A stretch of 41,208 nt of DNA, taken from assembly GCA_937900045.1 (NCBI GenBank), contig CALCEB010000192.1, positions 1 through 41,208 of the forward strand. Direction: 5' to 3'. The translations under genes and the position numbers were made by a program. The notes beneath the pieces are model-generated. The model had not been told where the DNA came from and did no database searches. It was given only the letters and a program-made list of their open reading frames with translations. Positions 9,350-18,322 of the stretch are shown here, piece after piece. Each line of letters begins with the position of its first letter. Position 1 is the first letter of the stretch. Origin of the DNA: an uncultured Acidobacteriota bacterium (GTDB lineage Bacteria > Acidobacteriota > Terriglobia > UBA7540).

Positions 9350-9907
9350 TCACTTTGCCGCGCTAAAAATACCCGTTAGGCGCAAGCTTCCCCAGGAAAT
9401 TATAAGCGTACACCTCTCACCGTGGCCTTCCAATCGGATGGTCAATTCGTTGTCGGGGTCCTTGGAAGTTTCAAGCCGGATTGGGACCTCAGCGACCTTT
9501 GCACTCGGCTCGTAATCTTCCGGCGGCTTCGACGAAAAGAGCAGCGACCAAGCCCCTTTCGTAATGTACCGGACCAGCAGATAGTGTTTCCCTCTGGGAA
9601 CGCGAACGCCGTCAAAAACCAAGTCTTGTGTCGAATCAAACGTGGTGGGAGCATCCGAGCCGACTCGCCAGATTTCCCCTGGGGCGATCATGCTGAGTGG
9701 ATCCCGGCTTTTCAGTGTTGGGCGTCCATAATCAATTGAAACTTTGACCTTTCCCAAAGTGACCCGGGCCAGGCCTCGATCACTGCCCTGAGCTGCAGCC
9801 CGCGCGGAGCACAAGGGCAAAATGACCAGAAGCGCAGGCGCCAGACCCAGCGCCATCGACCTTGTCATGCCTCGATTCATTTCTCTGTTCGCAAATCTTG
9901 ACTTCAT
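9350..9907 (-). CDS. DUF2911 exported protein
   Basis: This 185-residue protein matches the DUF2911 family by memory of its features: GKVKVSIDYGRPTLKSRD, GEIWRVGSDAPTTFDST and the strand pattern RVPRGKHYLLVRY. The function is unknown; members are exported and common in Acidobacteriota and Bacteroidota. A hydrophobic stretch with an Ala-rich cleavage region (residues about 17-40) indicates a signal peptide, possibly starting at one of the later Met codons (residues 10, 14 or 18). The ATG at 9907 overlaps the TlpA-like stop in a TGATG junction, which makes it the preferred start; the frame is open two codons further at a TTG. Co-translation with a thioredoxin-like protein suggests a periplasmic role. 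Confidence 0.82.
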   Translation of the reverse strand: MKSRFANREMNRGMTRSMALGLAPALLVILPLCSARAAAQGSDRGLARVTLGKVKVSIDYGRPTLKSRDPLSMIAPGEIWRVGSDAPTTFDSTQDLVFDGVRVPRGKHYLLVRYITKGAWSLLFSSKPPEDYEPSAKVAEVPIRLETSKDPDNELTIRLEGHGERCTLIISWGSLRLTGIFSAAK

Positions 9908-10878
9908 CAATGAACTGCCGAATGGGCGGCGCCACTCCTCCCGCTCGCGCGCCCAAGGCCGGCCGCGATGGCGCTTCGCAACTCGCCCTCATGCGTGTAT
10001 CCCACCCAATAGTTCAGAATCACGCCATCCCGATTGACCAGGAAAAGAGACGGGAAAATTGCTACGTGGCCGTAAGCCGCATCACTCTCTTTTGTCCAGT
10101 AAACAATGGGGAAGTTGATCTTCATCTCGCGCTGGAAACGGGCGCGGGCGTCGTCGTCATAATCCAGGCCCAGAACTTGATCGGCATTGGCGCCGATCAC
10201 CGTGAAGCCTTTCGGTGCAAGGTCGCGTTGGATCGTCACCAGTTCCGGAGTCTCTCTCATGCAGGGCGGACATCCGGTGAACCACACGTCAAGTAAGTAG
10301 ATTTTTCCCTTCAGTGAGGCTGAACTGACGCCGCCTTTTGCCGGCCCATTCAGATTCGCCGGGCTCTTGAGATCAAAATCCGGAGCTCTCTTTCCCTGCC
10401 AGCCGCCAAGCTGCCGCACAAGGACCTGCCCGAATCGCGGATCGTTTTCGATCATCTTCACGTCAACGTGAGTGATTCGCCCGGTCTTGGAATCGCGAGT
10501 CAGAAATCGAGGGACTCGAGGGTCTGACTCCATGACGCGCAGCAGAATGTCTGCTTCTCCCGGAATGTGCAGGTCAAATTGTTGCGAAATGGAATCCAGA
10601 CTCGGCGGCTTACCGAACTTTTGCTGGTATTGAGCTACAAAGAGCGGAATACGGAAGAAAGCGTTGTATAGCTTGTTTAGCGCCTTGCGTTCAGGCGGCT
10701 CCGTGAACACCTGGCCGTAAAGTTGGCTCACCACCAACGGCTGGCCGGGTTTTACATGCGTGCGAAGGTATTCCACCACCCGCGCTTCGGCCTGCGTTTG
10801 AGCCGACGCGGGCGAGGCTGTGCGCGGTAATAATAAGGCAAGGACCAAGAGCCCGACAATGAGTGCAGCTTTTCTCAT
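9907..10878 (-). CDS. TlpA-like periplasmic thioredoxin-fold protein
   Basis: The 323-residue protein has a signal peptide (residues 1-27, ending ASAQ). A ~130-residue N-terminal region of no recognised family comes next, then a thioredoxin/TlpA domain from about residue 162 onward. The redox motif is FTGCPPC with C203 and C206, followed by the typical cis-proline strand region IFPSLFLVNRDG. Such proteins reduce or exchange disulfides in the periplasm, often for cytochrome maturation. The open frame extends 48 codons further upstream into the esterase gene, but that part has no family character, and the ATG at 10878 directly precedes the signal peptide. It lies 31 bases after the esterase stop and overlaps the DUF2911 start. 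Confidence 0.87.
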   Translation of the reverse strand: MRKAALIVGLLVLALLLPRTASPASAQTQAEARVVEYLRTHVKPGQPLVVSQLYGQVFTEPPERKALNKLYNAFFRIPLFVAQYQQKFGKPPSLDSISQQFDLHIPGEADILLRVMESDPRVPRFLTRDSKTGRITHVDVKMIENDPRFGQVLVRQLGGWQGKRAPDFDLKSPANLNGPAKGGVSSASLKGKIYLLDVWFTGCPPCMRETPELVTIQRDLAPKGFTVIGANADQVLGLDYDDDARARFQREMKINFPIVYWTKESDAAYGHVAIFPSLFLVNRDGVILNYWVGYTHEGELRSAIAAGLGRASGRSGAAHSAVH

Positions 10879-10909
10879 GAGGGTTTTGTTGCGATATCTT
10901 GCTTGATTC

Positions 10910-11911
10910 CTAACGGCCGCGCACCGGCAGCGCCGCCTTGAAGTTGTTCCAGTGAAACTCCAAAGCGTACTGCATGTAAGCGCGCAGAAAACTCCAGCCG
11001 TGATCGCCGGGCCGAATGGCAAACTGGTGAGGAAATCCTTTTTCCGTCAGAATATGATCCAGCAGCACGTTCCCTTCTTTGAACCCATAGCGGTCATGGT
11101 CGCCAACATCGAAATAAATCTTGAGATTTTGAAACTTGCCGGGGTCTTCAGCCAGAGTCAGCGGATTGTTCTCCTCAAAATACCGGCGGTTCAGTGGAGA
11201 CCCGAACGCGCCCGCCAGGATGTGCGCATAGAAACCCCAGCGGCCCTCCGTGGGAAGCGGGTCCGGGAGATGAGGAACCAGGGCGGCGCTTTGCGCGCTG
11301 GCCGAGCCAAAAACATCCGAATGGCGCATGGAAAGATGCAATGACCCGTAGCCGCCCATGGAAACTCCGGTAATACTACGCTCCTCTCGCTCCGGGATGG
11401 TGCGATAGAGGTGGTCGATGGCAGGGATGAACTCCTGGATGAAGAAATCTTCATAGCGGTTCTTGCCATCGTCTGAATTCACGTAAAAAGAACGGCCACC
11501 ATCCGGCATGGCCACCAGAAACCGCCCCACACTTCCTTGTTGAATCAGACCATCCAGAATCTCCTTGCCACCTTTTTCTTCCCAGCTCCTTTCGTTCTCA
11601 AATAGGCCGTGAAGGAAATAGAGTGTGGGATAGCGTTGGCCGGAAGTGGCGTAACCGGCCGGCAGGTCAATGCAGTAATTCACATCACGGCTCAGGATAT
11701 TGCTCGAAACCTGACCACACTTCACGGTTGTGAGTACATTGGCAGGGGCGCTTGAAGCTGTCTTGGAGGGAGTTTGGGAGCGCGCCGGTTGTCCAAAGGT
11801 CTGACCCGCCAAATCGGAAGGAATAAACTCAAGAATTGATGCAAAGGTGAATGCGAGGATCACAAGGGCGAGCGGGATTCCGCTTTTTCGGCGCTGGGCT
11901 AAAAAACTCAT
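10910..11911 (-). CDS. Exported esterase of the esterase D / antigen 85 type (alpha/beta hydrolase)
   Basis: This 333-residue protein has an N-terminal membrane or signal segment (residues about 11-30) and a Ser/Pro/Thr-rich linker to about residue 58. A serine hydrolase domain of the putative esterase family (PF00756 type) follows. The nucleophile elbow is GVSMGG with S184. The acid is probably D271 or D273 in DVGDHD, and the base is H304 in GDHGW. The oxyanion strand LYFLHGLFENERSW (97-110) is typical. Relatives include feruloyl esterases, S-formylglutathione hydrolase and mycolyltransferases; the extracytoplasmic location favours a cell-envelope or polysaccharide ester. It starts three bases after the stop of the small upstream gene, so the two are co-transcribed. 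Confidence 0.87.
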   Translation of the reverse strand: MSFLAQRRKSGIPLALVILAFTFASILEFIPSDLAGQTFGQPARSQTPSKTASSAPANVLTTVKCGQVSSNILSRDVNYCIDLPAGYATSGQRYPTLYFLHGLFENERSWEEKGGKEILDGLIQQGSVGRFLVAMPDGGRSFYVNSDDGKNRYEDFFIQEFIPAIDHLYRTIPEREERSITGVSMGGYGSLHLSMRHSDVFGSASAQSAALVPHLPDPLPTEGRWGFYAHILAGAFGSPLNRRYFEENNPLTLAEDPGKFQNLKIYFDVGDHDRYGFKEGNVLLDHILTEKGFPHQFAIRPGDHGWSFLRAYMQYALEFHWNNFKAALPVRGR

Positions 11912-11914
11912 GCA

Positions 11915-12466
11915 TTAATGGGGGAGTGGTCCTTGGGAGTGGTCGGTCTGGACATAAACGGAAGTCTTTCCACCCTTCGACGTGGCTCCCACGGCACCAT
12001 CCTCCGCGTTGTTGCCGGCTACGCCCGCAGCCGTGGAACCGTAAACGTCACCATGAATATTCTTCAGAAGAGAATCCTTTGAATCCGTGCGGCGCTCCAC
12101 CCAGGGCTTGTCTGCGGCGAGGCTGCCGGGAGCCGCTGATTGCAGTTCGACTACGCCAGAGTTCGCGTCCGAGGGCTTGGAGGCGGCGACTCCTTCCAAC
12201 AGGTTATGGCTCTTCGCAGTTGGATCAGGTTGCTTTGCCGCCGCGGCTGCCTTCAATGCACCCGCAGTGCTCACCCGCGTGGCATCCAGCAAAGTGATCT
12301 TTGGAGCAATCTTCCGGCTCGGGGTTTTCGGCGTCTGAGAATCGGAGACGCCCTTCGCCGGGGTTTTCGACTGATCTTTCAAGCTTGCCTGCTGGCCGAA
12401 TGCCATCCCGCAGAAAATCATGGCGGTAGAGGAAGCAATAATCCATCTTCTAGAAATGGTGCGCAC
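11915..12466 (-). CDS. Small exported protein of unknown function
   Basis: I recognise no family. The 183-residue reading starts at a GTG preceded by AGGAGG ten bases upstream; the same frame is open a further 108 codons into rnr, but that stretch is antisense-like noise. The N-terminus (RTISRRWIIASSTAM...GMAFGQQ) looks like a signal peptide. The rest is rich in Ala, Ser, Lys and Asp with no hydrophobic segment, ending in SVYVQTDHSQGPLPH, so a soluble or partly disordered periplasmic protein is likely. Only three bases separate it from the esterase start, so a shared transcript and possibly a shared role are inferred. Confidence 0.65.
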   Translation of the reverse strand: MRTISRRWIIASSTAMIFCGMAFGQQASLKDQSKTPAKGVSDSQTPKTPSRKIAPKITLLDATRVSTAGALKAAAAAKQPDPTAKSHNLLEGVAASKPSDANSGVVELQSAAPGSLAADKPWVERRTDSKDSLLKNIHGDVYGSTAAGVAGNNAEDGAVGATSKGGKTSVYVQTDHSQGPLPH

Positions 12467-12614
12467 CCTTACCAAACCTCCTGGCCTACCTCGGTCCGGC
12501 CAAACCGTAACCTCTCGATCATTTAAATTGTGTCCCCGCCGGGCAGGTTGCGTCAAGCCATTTGCGTACAGTCTCCTAAGTCTGGCGTTACCTTCTGCAA
12601 CCAGGGAACCGGAG

Positions 12615-14885
12615 CTACGATGGCTCACTGACGGCGAATTCCAGCTTGTTGCCGCTGTGGTCAATGCGATCCAGGCGGACCGGGATGCGCTCACCCAGAC
12701 GGAATGCCCTTTTTGAATCGCGGCTGACAATGGCGCGCAACTTCTCCCGGTAAATGTACCGCCCGCCACCCATCTGTTCCAAGGGCACAAAACCCTCGAT
12801 GAAGAAGTCGATCAACTCAACGAAGAAGCCATGTTTAGTTAGACTGATAATCAGTGCCTCGAATTCGTCGCCCAGCCGCTCCGTCATGAATGCAACTTTC
12901 TTCAGATCCAAAAGGTCGCGCTCCGCGTCGGCGGCCCGGCGTTCCGCCTCGGACGTCTCAAGTGAGAGAGCGCGCAATTCGCCGATGGGGATGGGACCCG
13001 CCAGATCCGGGTGAAAGTGAGGGCTGAGGTGAGGTTCTCTGGCGAGATGCTCCGTGAATCGATGGCGGGCGCTTCCGCCCTCACTCTCGAGAACTGCTTT
13101 CAGAATCCGGTGGACGATCAGGTCGGGATAACGGCGGATGGGCGAGGTGAAGTGCGTGTAGGAATGCGACGCCAGCGCGAAGTGTCCCTGATTCTCCTCG
13201 GAATAGCGAGCCTGCTTCAAGGACCTCAACATGAGGTAGGAAAGAATCCGCTCCTCGGGCTTGCCGGCGATCCGCCGGGTGAGCCGCTGATAGTGCCGCG
13301 AAGTGATTTTCAGCGCCGCTCCATCCACCTTTTCCTGGAAACGCGGATACCGGTCGCGCTCGTCGCGGGCATGCACCCGGACCCGCCGGGCGGCGGGAAA
13401 TTCCACTCCGAGCGAATATCCGAATGTGGCGGCGATTTCTTCAAATTCAATAACCTTCTTGGGATCGGGCTTCTCGTGAATGCGGTAGAGCGATGGCACG
13501 CCTCGCGCTTCCAGAAATCCCGCCACGGCTTCATTGGCGGCCAGCATGAACTCCTCAATAATGCGGTGCGCCATCGTCCTCTCGGAGCGGGCCACGCCAA
13601 TCATCTGACCGAATTCGTCAAACTCAATTTCCGGCTCAGGAAGGTCAAAATCAATCGCACCGCGCTCATCCCTTCTGTGATTCAGAACCTTCGCCAGCTC
13701 TTCCATCAGCCGGAACTGATCCAAGCAGTGCGCGTAGCGCGCGACAGCCGCCGCGTCGCCGTCCAGCACAGACTGAACGGCGGTATATGTCATGCGCTCC
13801 GCGCTACGAATGATGCCCGGAGCCAATTCGGCATCGACCACCCGGCCTTTCGCGTCCAACTCTATCACCACCGACATGACCAGTCGTTCGACGTGAGGAT
13901 TCAAACTGCAAATGCCATTAGACAATTCGAGCGGCAGCATGGGAACGGCGCGGTCCGGAAAATAAACAGAGGTGCCGCGTAATCGGGCCTCGCGGTCCAG
14001 GGCGGTAGACTGCCGAACGTAATGGGCAACGTCCGCAATGTGAACGTGCAGGATGAAGTGGCCGTTGTCCCGGCGTTCCACGTAGACCGCGTCGTCAAAA
14101 TCCTTCGCCGTTTCGCCGTCAATCGTGACGATGGGAAAATCGCGAAAGTCGCGGCGGCCCTGGCGCGCGCCTTCCGGAATGAATTGCGGCGCGGCAGACG
14201 CTTCCGTCAGAACCTCGGGCGGAAAACGGTGAGGCAGATGGAATTTGCGGATGATCATTTCCACATCGACGCCAAAATCCCCGCGTTGCCCCAGTACTTC
14301 AATCACGCGCCCGTGCGGCGGCGCGCCCGGCCGGGGGAAGCTCGTGATTTCGACGTCTACAATCATCCCGTCGAGACTTGCGGCTGTCGAGTGCCGCGCC
14401 CGCGCTTTCGATTGTCCTTCGGATTCGCCGCCGAACTGCCGTTGGCCCTGGCGTGAGCTGGCGGCTTCATCACGCAGGATTTCCTGACCCCGGGGAATCA
14501 CGATTTCTTGTGTAATGTGCTGGTCAAAAGGACGGACGGTGCTGAAATGCGAGCCAAAATGGAACTCACCCACCACGGTCTTCTGAGCCCGGTCCAGAAC
14601 TTTGACAACCAGGCCTTCCAACCGTTCCTCGTCCGGGAAGCGCGAGGGCCGCCGCGAGCGGATCACCTGCACTTGAACGTGATCCCCGTGCATGGCCGCG
14701 CCCAGGCCGTCCGCGCGGATGAAGATATCCCGGTCAATGCCTTCAAACTCGCGGTCCGGAACCACAAAGCCGTAGCCATCACGATGGCCAATCAGCCGTC
14801 CGGTGATAAGCCCTGGCCGGGACAAATGGTCGTGGCCTCCGGAGTGGGCTGAGTGGCTTTTGGTGTGGCGTGATTTGGAGATCAT
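12615..14885 (-). CDS. rnr: Ribonuclease R, 3'-5' exoribonuclease of the RNB family
   Basis: The 756-residue enzyme degrades structured RNA processively from the 3' end. Domains in order: a Ser/His-rich N-terminus, a cold-shock OB fold (LITGRLIGHRDGYGFVVPD, about 26-45), a second OB region, the RNB catalytic domain (about 248-575) and a C-terminal S1 domain (about 670-756). The acidic metal-binding signature DGETAKDFDDAVYVE lies at 256-270, and HFTSPIRRYPDLIVHR is the conserved later RNB motif. A low-complexity Gln/Gly/Ser/Arg stretch (about 143-168) interrupts the OB region. The ATG at 14885 shares its A with the stop of the CPBP gene (TGATG), so they are translationally coupled. RNase II is the alternative, but the length and C-terminal S1 domain fit RNase R. 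Confidence 0.95.
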   Translation of the reverse strand: MISKSRHTKSHSAHSGGHDHLSRPGLITGRLIGHRDGYGFVVPDREFEGIDRDIFIRADGLGAAMHGDHVQVQVIRSRRPSRFPDEERLEGLVVKVLDRAQKTVVGEFHFGSHFSTVRPFDQHITQEIVIPRGQEILRDEAASSRQGQRQFGGESEGQSKARARHSTAASLDGMIVDVEITSFPRPGAPPHGRVIEVLGQRGDFGVDVEMIIRKFHLPHRFPPEVLTEASAAPQFIPEGARQGRRDFRDFPIVTIDGETAKDFDDAVYVERRDNGHFILHVHIADVAHYVRQSTALDREARLRGTSVYFPDRAVPMLPLELSNGICSLNPHVERLVMSVVIELDAKGRVVDAELAPGIIRSAERMTYTAVQSVLDGDAAAVARYAHCLDQFRLMEELAKVLNHRRDERGAIDFDLPEPEIEFDEFGQMIGVARSERTMAHRIIEEFMLAANEAVAGFLEARGVPSLYRIHEKPDPKKVIEFEEIAATFGYSLGVEFPAARRVRVHARDERDRYPRFQEKVDGAALKITSRHYQRLTRRIAGKPEERILSYLMLRSLKQARYSEENQGHFALASHSYTHFTSPIRRYPDLIVHRILKAVLESEGGSARHRFTEHLAREPHLSPHFHPDLAGPIPIGELRALSLETSEAERRAADAERDLLDLKKVAFMTERLGDEFEALIISLTKHGFFVELIDFFIEGFVPLEQMGGGRYIYREKLRAIVSRDSKRAFRLGERIPVRLDRIDHSGNKLEFAVSEPS

Positions 14886-15892
14886 CAAGTGGCCCGAGGC
14901 AAGTGCAAGGGAAATTCCGCGTGCCGATGGACACGGTCAAATAGAATGAAGGCCACGCCGATCACGGCAAACACCAAAAGACTGCCTTCCGGCCCGACGC
15001 GGCCGCCGGTGAGCCAACTAGGGCCGTGAAAGCTTGAATTCATCAGGTGACCTTGCGCCGCGATACCGCTGTTCGGCACGGAATAGATAAAGCTCTCCGC
15101 ATAGTCCCAAGCGGCATGGAATCCCACCGCAAACCACAGCGTGCCCAGGCGGCGCAACGTGAAGCAGAAGAAGAAACCAATCAGCCCGGCGGCTAATCCT
15201 CCCACCCAATCTTCACCGGGGTTGTGGAGGTGGCCCGCGCCGAAAATGATGGATAGCATGATGGCGGCTGGCCAGAAGCCAATCCCTTCGGTGAGCGTCG
15301 AAAGCAGATAGCCGCGAACGCCGAATTCCTCGAAAAGGCCCACGATCATAAAAGCTGCAGCCCAGAAGATCGCATAGCGCGCTGCTGCCGGCCCGTGAAG
15401 GGCGAGCGAACCAAAGGCGAAGCCGTGCAGCACCCGAATGCCAAGAAGCAGTGCCGTGAGCGCCAGCCAGCCCCAAAAAGCGCCCAGCAAGAACTTGGCG
15501 CCTGCGAAATGCCGGAATGATAGACCAAAATCTGCGAAAGTGCGGCGTTCGATCTTCGACATGATCCAGGCGGCGATCAGCACCCCGGCCAACGGTATTC
15601 CTTCGCCCAGAATCAGGGTGGCGGGGCTGAAGTTCTGGGTCTGTCCAATACGGCGCTTGTGAAGCAGGATAGCAAACATGCCTCCGAACGCGAGAATGCA
15701 AATTGCGGCCACCGCCAGGAAAATTAGAATTCTCCATCCGGATCGCAAACCATCGTAGCCGAAGAAAACCTTTTCGACGAACGGGCGCGGGGGCGGAACG
15801 GCTTGGGCCGGCCCGGGGCCGGGGGCATTCGCAGATGGACCGTTCGAGCCGTTGGTTGGGGTTTGATCGAAATCCGGGTTGGCATCATCCAT
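14885..15892 (-). CDS. CPBP (ABI/Rce1-type) intramembrane metalloprotease
   Basis: This 335-residue polytopic membrane protein carries the three CPBP motifs: E188-E189 with R193 in FEEFGVRG, H221 in FGAGH, and H259 with D263 in HAAWD. In this family the Glu and His residues form the active site of a glutamate protease like eukaryotic Rce1, which trims prenylated proteins; bacterial members often serve in bacteriocin self-protection or have no known substrate. A Pro/Gly/Asn-rich soluble N-terminus of about 50 residues precedes roughly seven or eight hydrophobic segments. The start ATG has AGGAGA about nine bases upstream. It overlaps rnr by one base and lies 106 bases after lepA. Confidence 0.88.
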   Translation of the reverse strand: MDDANPDFDQTPTNGSNGPSANAPGPGPAQAVPPPRPFVEKVFFGYDGLRSGWRILIFLAVAAICILAFGGMFAILLHKRRIGQTQNFSPATLILGEGIPLAGVLIAAWIMSKIERRTFADFGLSFRHFAGAKFLLGAFWGWLALTALLLGIRVLHGFAFGSLALHGPAAARYAIFWAAAFMIVGLFEEFGVRGYLLSTLTEGIGFWPAAIMLSIIFGAGHLHNPGEDWVGGLAAGLIGFFFCFTLRRLGTLWFAVGFHAAWDYAESFIYSVPNSGIAAQGHLMNSSFHGPSWLTGGRVGPEGSLLVFAVIGVAFILFDRVHRHAEFPLHLPRAT

Positions 15893-15927
15893 GTTGGGGT
15901 CTCCTGAACCATCTCACATGATATCCC

Positions 15928-15958
15928 GTAGGGGCGACCCTTGTGGGCGCCCGTCCCC
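15928..15958. repeat. GC-rich palindrome downstream of lepA
   Basis: The sequence GTAGGGGCGACCCTTGTGGG continues into CGCCCGTCCCC and forms an imperfect stem (GGGCGACCC against GGGCGCCC). Similar GGGCGACCC palindromes are dispersed in many bacterial genomes. It lies about 40 bases past the lepA stop and may stabilise that transcript's end, but no U tract follows. Confidence 0.4.
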
Positions 15959-15998
15959 GGGTCGAAAAGGCCCGCCCTCGCATCGAGGACGTGTGCCG

Positions 15999-17804
15999 CT
16001 AATCCTCCGAAACCTTCAGCACAGCCAGGAACGCTTCCTGGGGGATATCGACACGACCCACGCGTTTCATTCTCTTCTTGCCCTCTTTTTGCTTTTCGAG
16101 GAGTTTGCGCTTGCGCGTGATGTCACCGCCGTAGCACTTGGCGAGAACGTTTTTGCGGATCGCCGCCACATTCTCCCGGGCAATGATTTTCGCTCCGATG
16201 CTGGCCTGGATCGCCACTTCGAACATCTGGCGGGGAATTAGCTTGCGCATCCGCTCGCAAAGGTTGCGGCCCCGGGCCAAGGCATGATCGCGGTGGCAAA
16301 TAAAGGAGAGCGCATCCACCGGCTCACCGGCCACCAAAAGATCTACCTTCACCAGGTCGGAGGCTTGGTAACCGGAAAGGTGATAGTCGAGAGAGGCGTA
16401 TCCCCGTGAAACCGACTTCAGCCGGTCATAAAAATCCAGCACGATCTCATTCAATGGAAGCTCATAGGTGAGCATCACGCGCTTGGGGGAAACATATTCA
16501 AATCCCTTCTGAACCCCGCGCTTTTCTTCGAGCAACGCCAGGATGCCGCCCAGGAACTCGTCCTGCGTGAAGATGAGCGCAGTGATAATGGGCTCTTCAA
16601 TCCTTTCAATGTCTCCGGGCGAAGGGAACTTGGCGGGAGTTTCCACGTTGATCAGGCTTCCGTCCTTAGTGCTGACGCGATAGCGGACGCTGGGCGCGGT
16701 GGTGATGAGGCTGAGGTTGAATTCGCGCTCCAGCCGTTCCTGGATGATCTCCATGTGCAGCAAGCCCAGAAAGCCGCAGCGGAATCCGAAGCCCAGCGCC
16801 GCGGAGTTTTCCGGCTCGTATTGGAAGGATGAGTCATTCAACCGGAGTTTCTCGAGAGCGTCGCGCAAATTTTCGTATTCGCTGGCCTCGACCGGATAAA
16901 GACCCGCGAAAACCATGGGCTTAATTTCCTCAAAGCCGGGTAGGGGGTTCGAGGCGGGCCGCTCGTCTTCAGTAATGGTATCGCCGATGCGAGTGTCGGA
17001 AACGCGCTTGATGTTGGCAATGATGAATCCCACTTCTCCCGCCGTCAGCTCCTCCACGCGCACCATCTTGGGCGTCATCACGCCCAACTCCTCCACCGTG
17101 TACACCTGCTGGTTTGACCAAAGGCGAACCTTCATCCCTTGCGCAATTCTTCCTTCCACAACGCGAACCAGCACCACGACGCCGCGATAGCTGTCATACC
17201 AGGAGTCAAAGATGAGGGCCTGGAGCGGTGTTCCGGTGGCGCCGCGTGGCGGCGGAACCCGATGGACGATCGCTTCCAAGACTTCGGGGACGCCGGTCCC
17301 CGCCTTGGCGCTGATCAGCAAGGCGTCCGTTGAATCGATGGTCAAAGCGTGTTCAAGCTGTTCCTTCACCATTCCCACATCCGCGCCGGGAAGATCAATC
17401 TTGTTGATGACCGGGATGATTTCCAGACGATTGTGAAGCGCAAGCTGGGCGTTGGCCAATGTCTGCGCTTCCACACCTTGGGAAGCGTCAATCACCAGCA
17501 AAGCGCCTTCACAGGCTGAAAGACTGCGCGAGACCTCGTAAGAGAAATCCACGTGACCCGGCGTGTCGATCAGGTTCAAGTGGTACTCGTGGCCGTCCTG
17601 AGCCTGATAGCGCAGGAGAACCGAATGGGCTTTGATGGTGATGCCGCGCTCGCGCTCCAAATCCATGGAGTCCAGCACCTGCTCGGACATTTCACGCTTG
17701 GACAAGGCTCCGGTCAGTTCCAGAAGCCGGTCCGCCAGGGTGGACTTGCCGTGGTCAATGTGCGCAACAATTGAAAAATTACGAATCAAGCGGGGATCGG
17801 TCAT
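15999..17804 (-). CDS. lepA: Elongation factor 4 (LepA), ribosome-associated GTPase
   Basis: The 601-residue protein is full length for LepA, a membrane-associated translational GTPase that acts on stalled or pre-initiated ribosomes. The GTPase motifs are intact: AHIDHGKS (G1, residues 14-21), DTPGHVDF (G3, 80-87) and NKID (G4, 134-137). The EF-G-like domains follow, then the LepA-specific C-terminal domain (KIIARENVAAIRKNVLAKCY...GKKRMKRVG). The ATG start has only a weak AAGTTGA upstream. Unlike Proteobacteria, where lepA is often next to lepB, the downstream neighbours here are a CPBP protease gene and rnr. Confidence 0.98.
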   Translation of the reverse strand: MTDPRLIRNFSIVAHIDHGKSTLADRLLELTGALSKREMSEQVLDSMDLERERGITIKAHSVLLRYQAQDGHEYHLNLIDTPGHVDFSYEVSRSLSACEGALLVIDASQGVEAQTLANAQLALHNRLEIIPVINKIDLPGADVGMVKEQLEHALTIDSTDALLISAKAGTGVPEVLEAIVHRVPPPRGATGTPLQALIFDSWYDSYRGVVVLVRVVEGRIAQGMKVRLWSNQQVYTVEELGVMTPKMVRVEELTAGEVGFIIANIKRVSDTRIGDTITEDERPASNPLPGFEEIKPMVFAGLYPVEASEYENLRDALEKLRLNDSSFQYEPENSAALGFGFRCGFLGLLHMEIIQERLEREFNLSLITTAPSVRYRVSTKDGSLINVETPAKFPSPGDIERIEEPIITALIFTQDEFLGGILALLEEKRGVQKGFEYVSPKRVMLTYELPLNEIVLDFYDRLKSVSRGYASLDYHLSGYQASDLVKVDLLVAGEPVDALSFICHRDHALARGRNLCERMRKLIPRQMFEVAIQASIGAKIIARENVAAIRKNVLAKCYGGDITRKRKLLEKQKEGKKRMKRVGRVDIPQEAFLAVLKVSED

Positions 17805-17956
17805 TCAACTTATCGTTTGCCTTGCCGGAGCCATTCGGTGGTCTTGCCGGGCCAGCCGGCTGCCTTGCCGGGGGAAGATCAGCTTCTTTGGACCGGACAT
17901 CGCCCGAAACCGGAGCCCGTGGTCTGATCCTGCGTGGAGCGAGAGGCGCCTTGCCG

Positions 17957-17998
17957 GTAATGGGTCAGTTTGCTGTAGCGGCGAAAACACACCACTAC
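17957..17998. repeat. Dispersed palindromic element, copy 2 (centre deleted)
   Basis: A left arm GTAATGGGTCAGTTTGCTGT continues into AGCGGCG and is joined directly to the right terminus ACACACCACTAC, leaving 42 bases instead of about 120. The two central hairpins and most of the right arm are missing, as expected from internal deletion of a full copy like the one at 151-273. Confidence 0.75.
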
Positions 17999-18014
17999 CG
18001 CCTTACCGAAACCT

Positions 18015-18043
18015 TTGAAAATTTAACAAAAGGGGACTATCCT
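18015..18043 (+). promoter_or_regulatory. Possible sigma-70-type promoter for the dehydrogenase/hydratase genes
   Basis: TTGAAA (18015-18020) and TATCCT (18038-18043) are separated by exactly 17 bases, a good vegetative promoter layout on the plus strand. It lies about 280 bases before the dehydrogenase start, which would imply a long leader. Confidence 0.35.
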
Positions 18044-18322
18044 GTCAAATCTGAGGCGAGTTTCACCCGTGGGTTTCTGCAACGAACGGCATGCGCCGCC
18101 TCGTGATACCCCAACCTTCGAGGGCCGCCCGCGCCAGGAGTCTCTACCCGCTTACGGCTCCACGTGCCGCGAGAAATCTTGGAACGTGTCCACTTGCCTG
18201 CGGTGGCTGCCCGCTTGAAAGGATGGTGGGGCGGGCCTTGCGCACGACCGAACCGGCGGCCTCCAGGATTGCCCCACTTTTGTGCAAGACGGAACTTTCA
18301 AAGCTACTATTCAGGAGATTCT

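Larger units (their letters stand above)
17805..18322. other. Divergent intergenic region between lepA and the hydroxyacyl-CoA dehydrogenase gene
   Basis: This stretch of just over 500 bases holds no gene I can support. It contains CTTGCCGG at 17821, 17843 and 17864 (about 22-base spacing) and again at 17950, a truncated copy of the dispersed palindrome, and a possible rightward promoter. The final 270 bases show nothing recognisable except a Shine-Dalgarno AGGAG just before the dehydrogenase start. Confidence 0.5.

Noticed and set aside
13011..13982. 323-codon open frame on the plus strand, antisense to rnr
   Set aside because: It is the reverse of the highly conserved RNB domain and has no family character; RNase R on the other strand explains the sequence fully.
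15929..15968. Terminator after lepA
   Set aside because: The stem is GC-rich but imperfect and no U tract follows; listed only as a palindrome.
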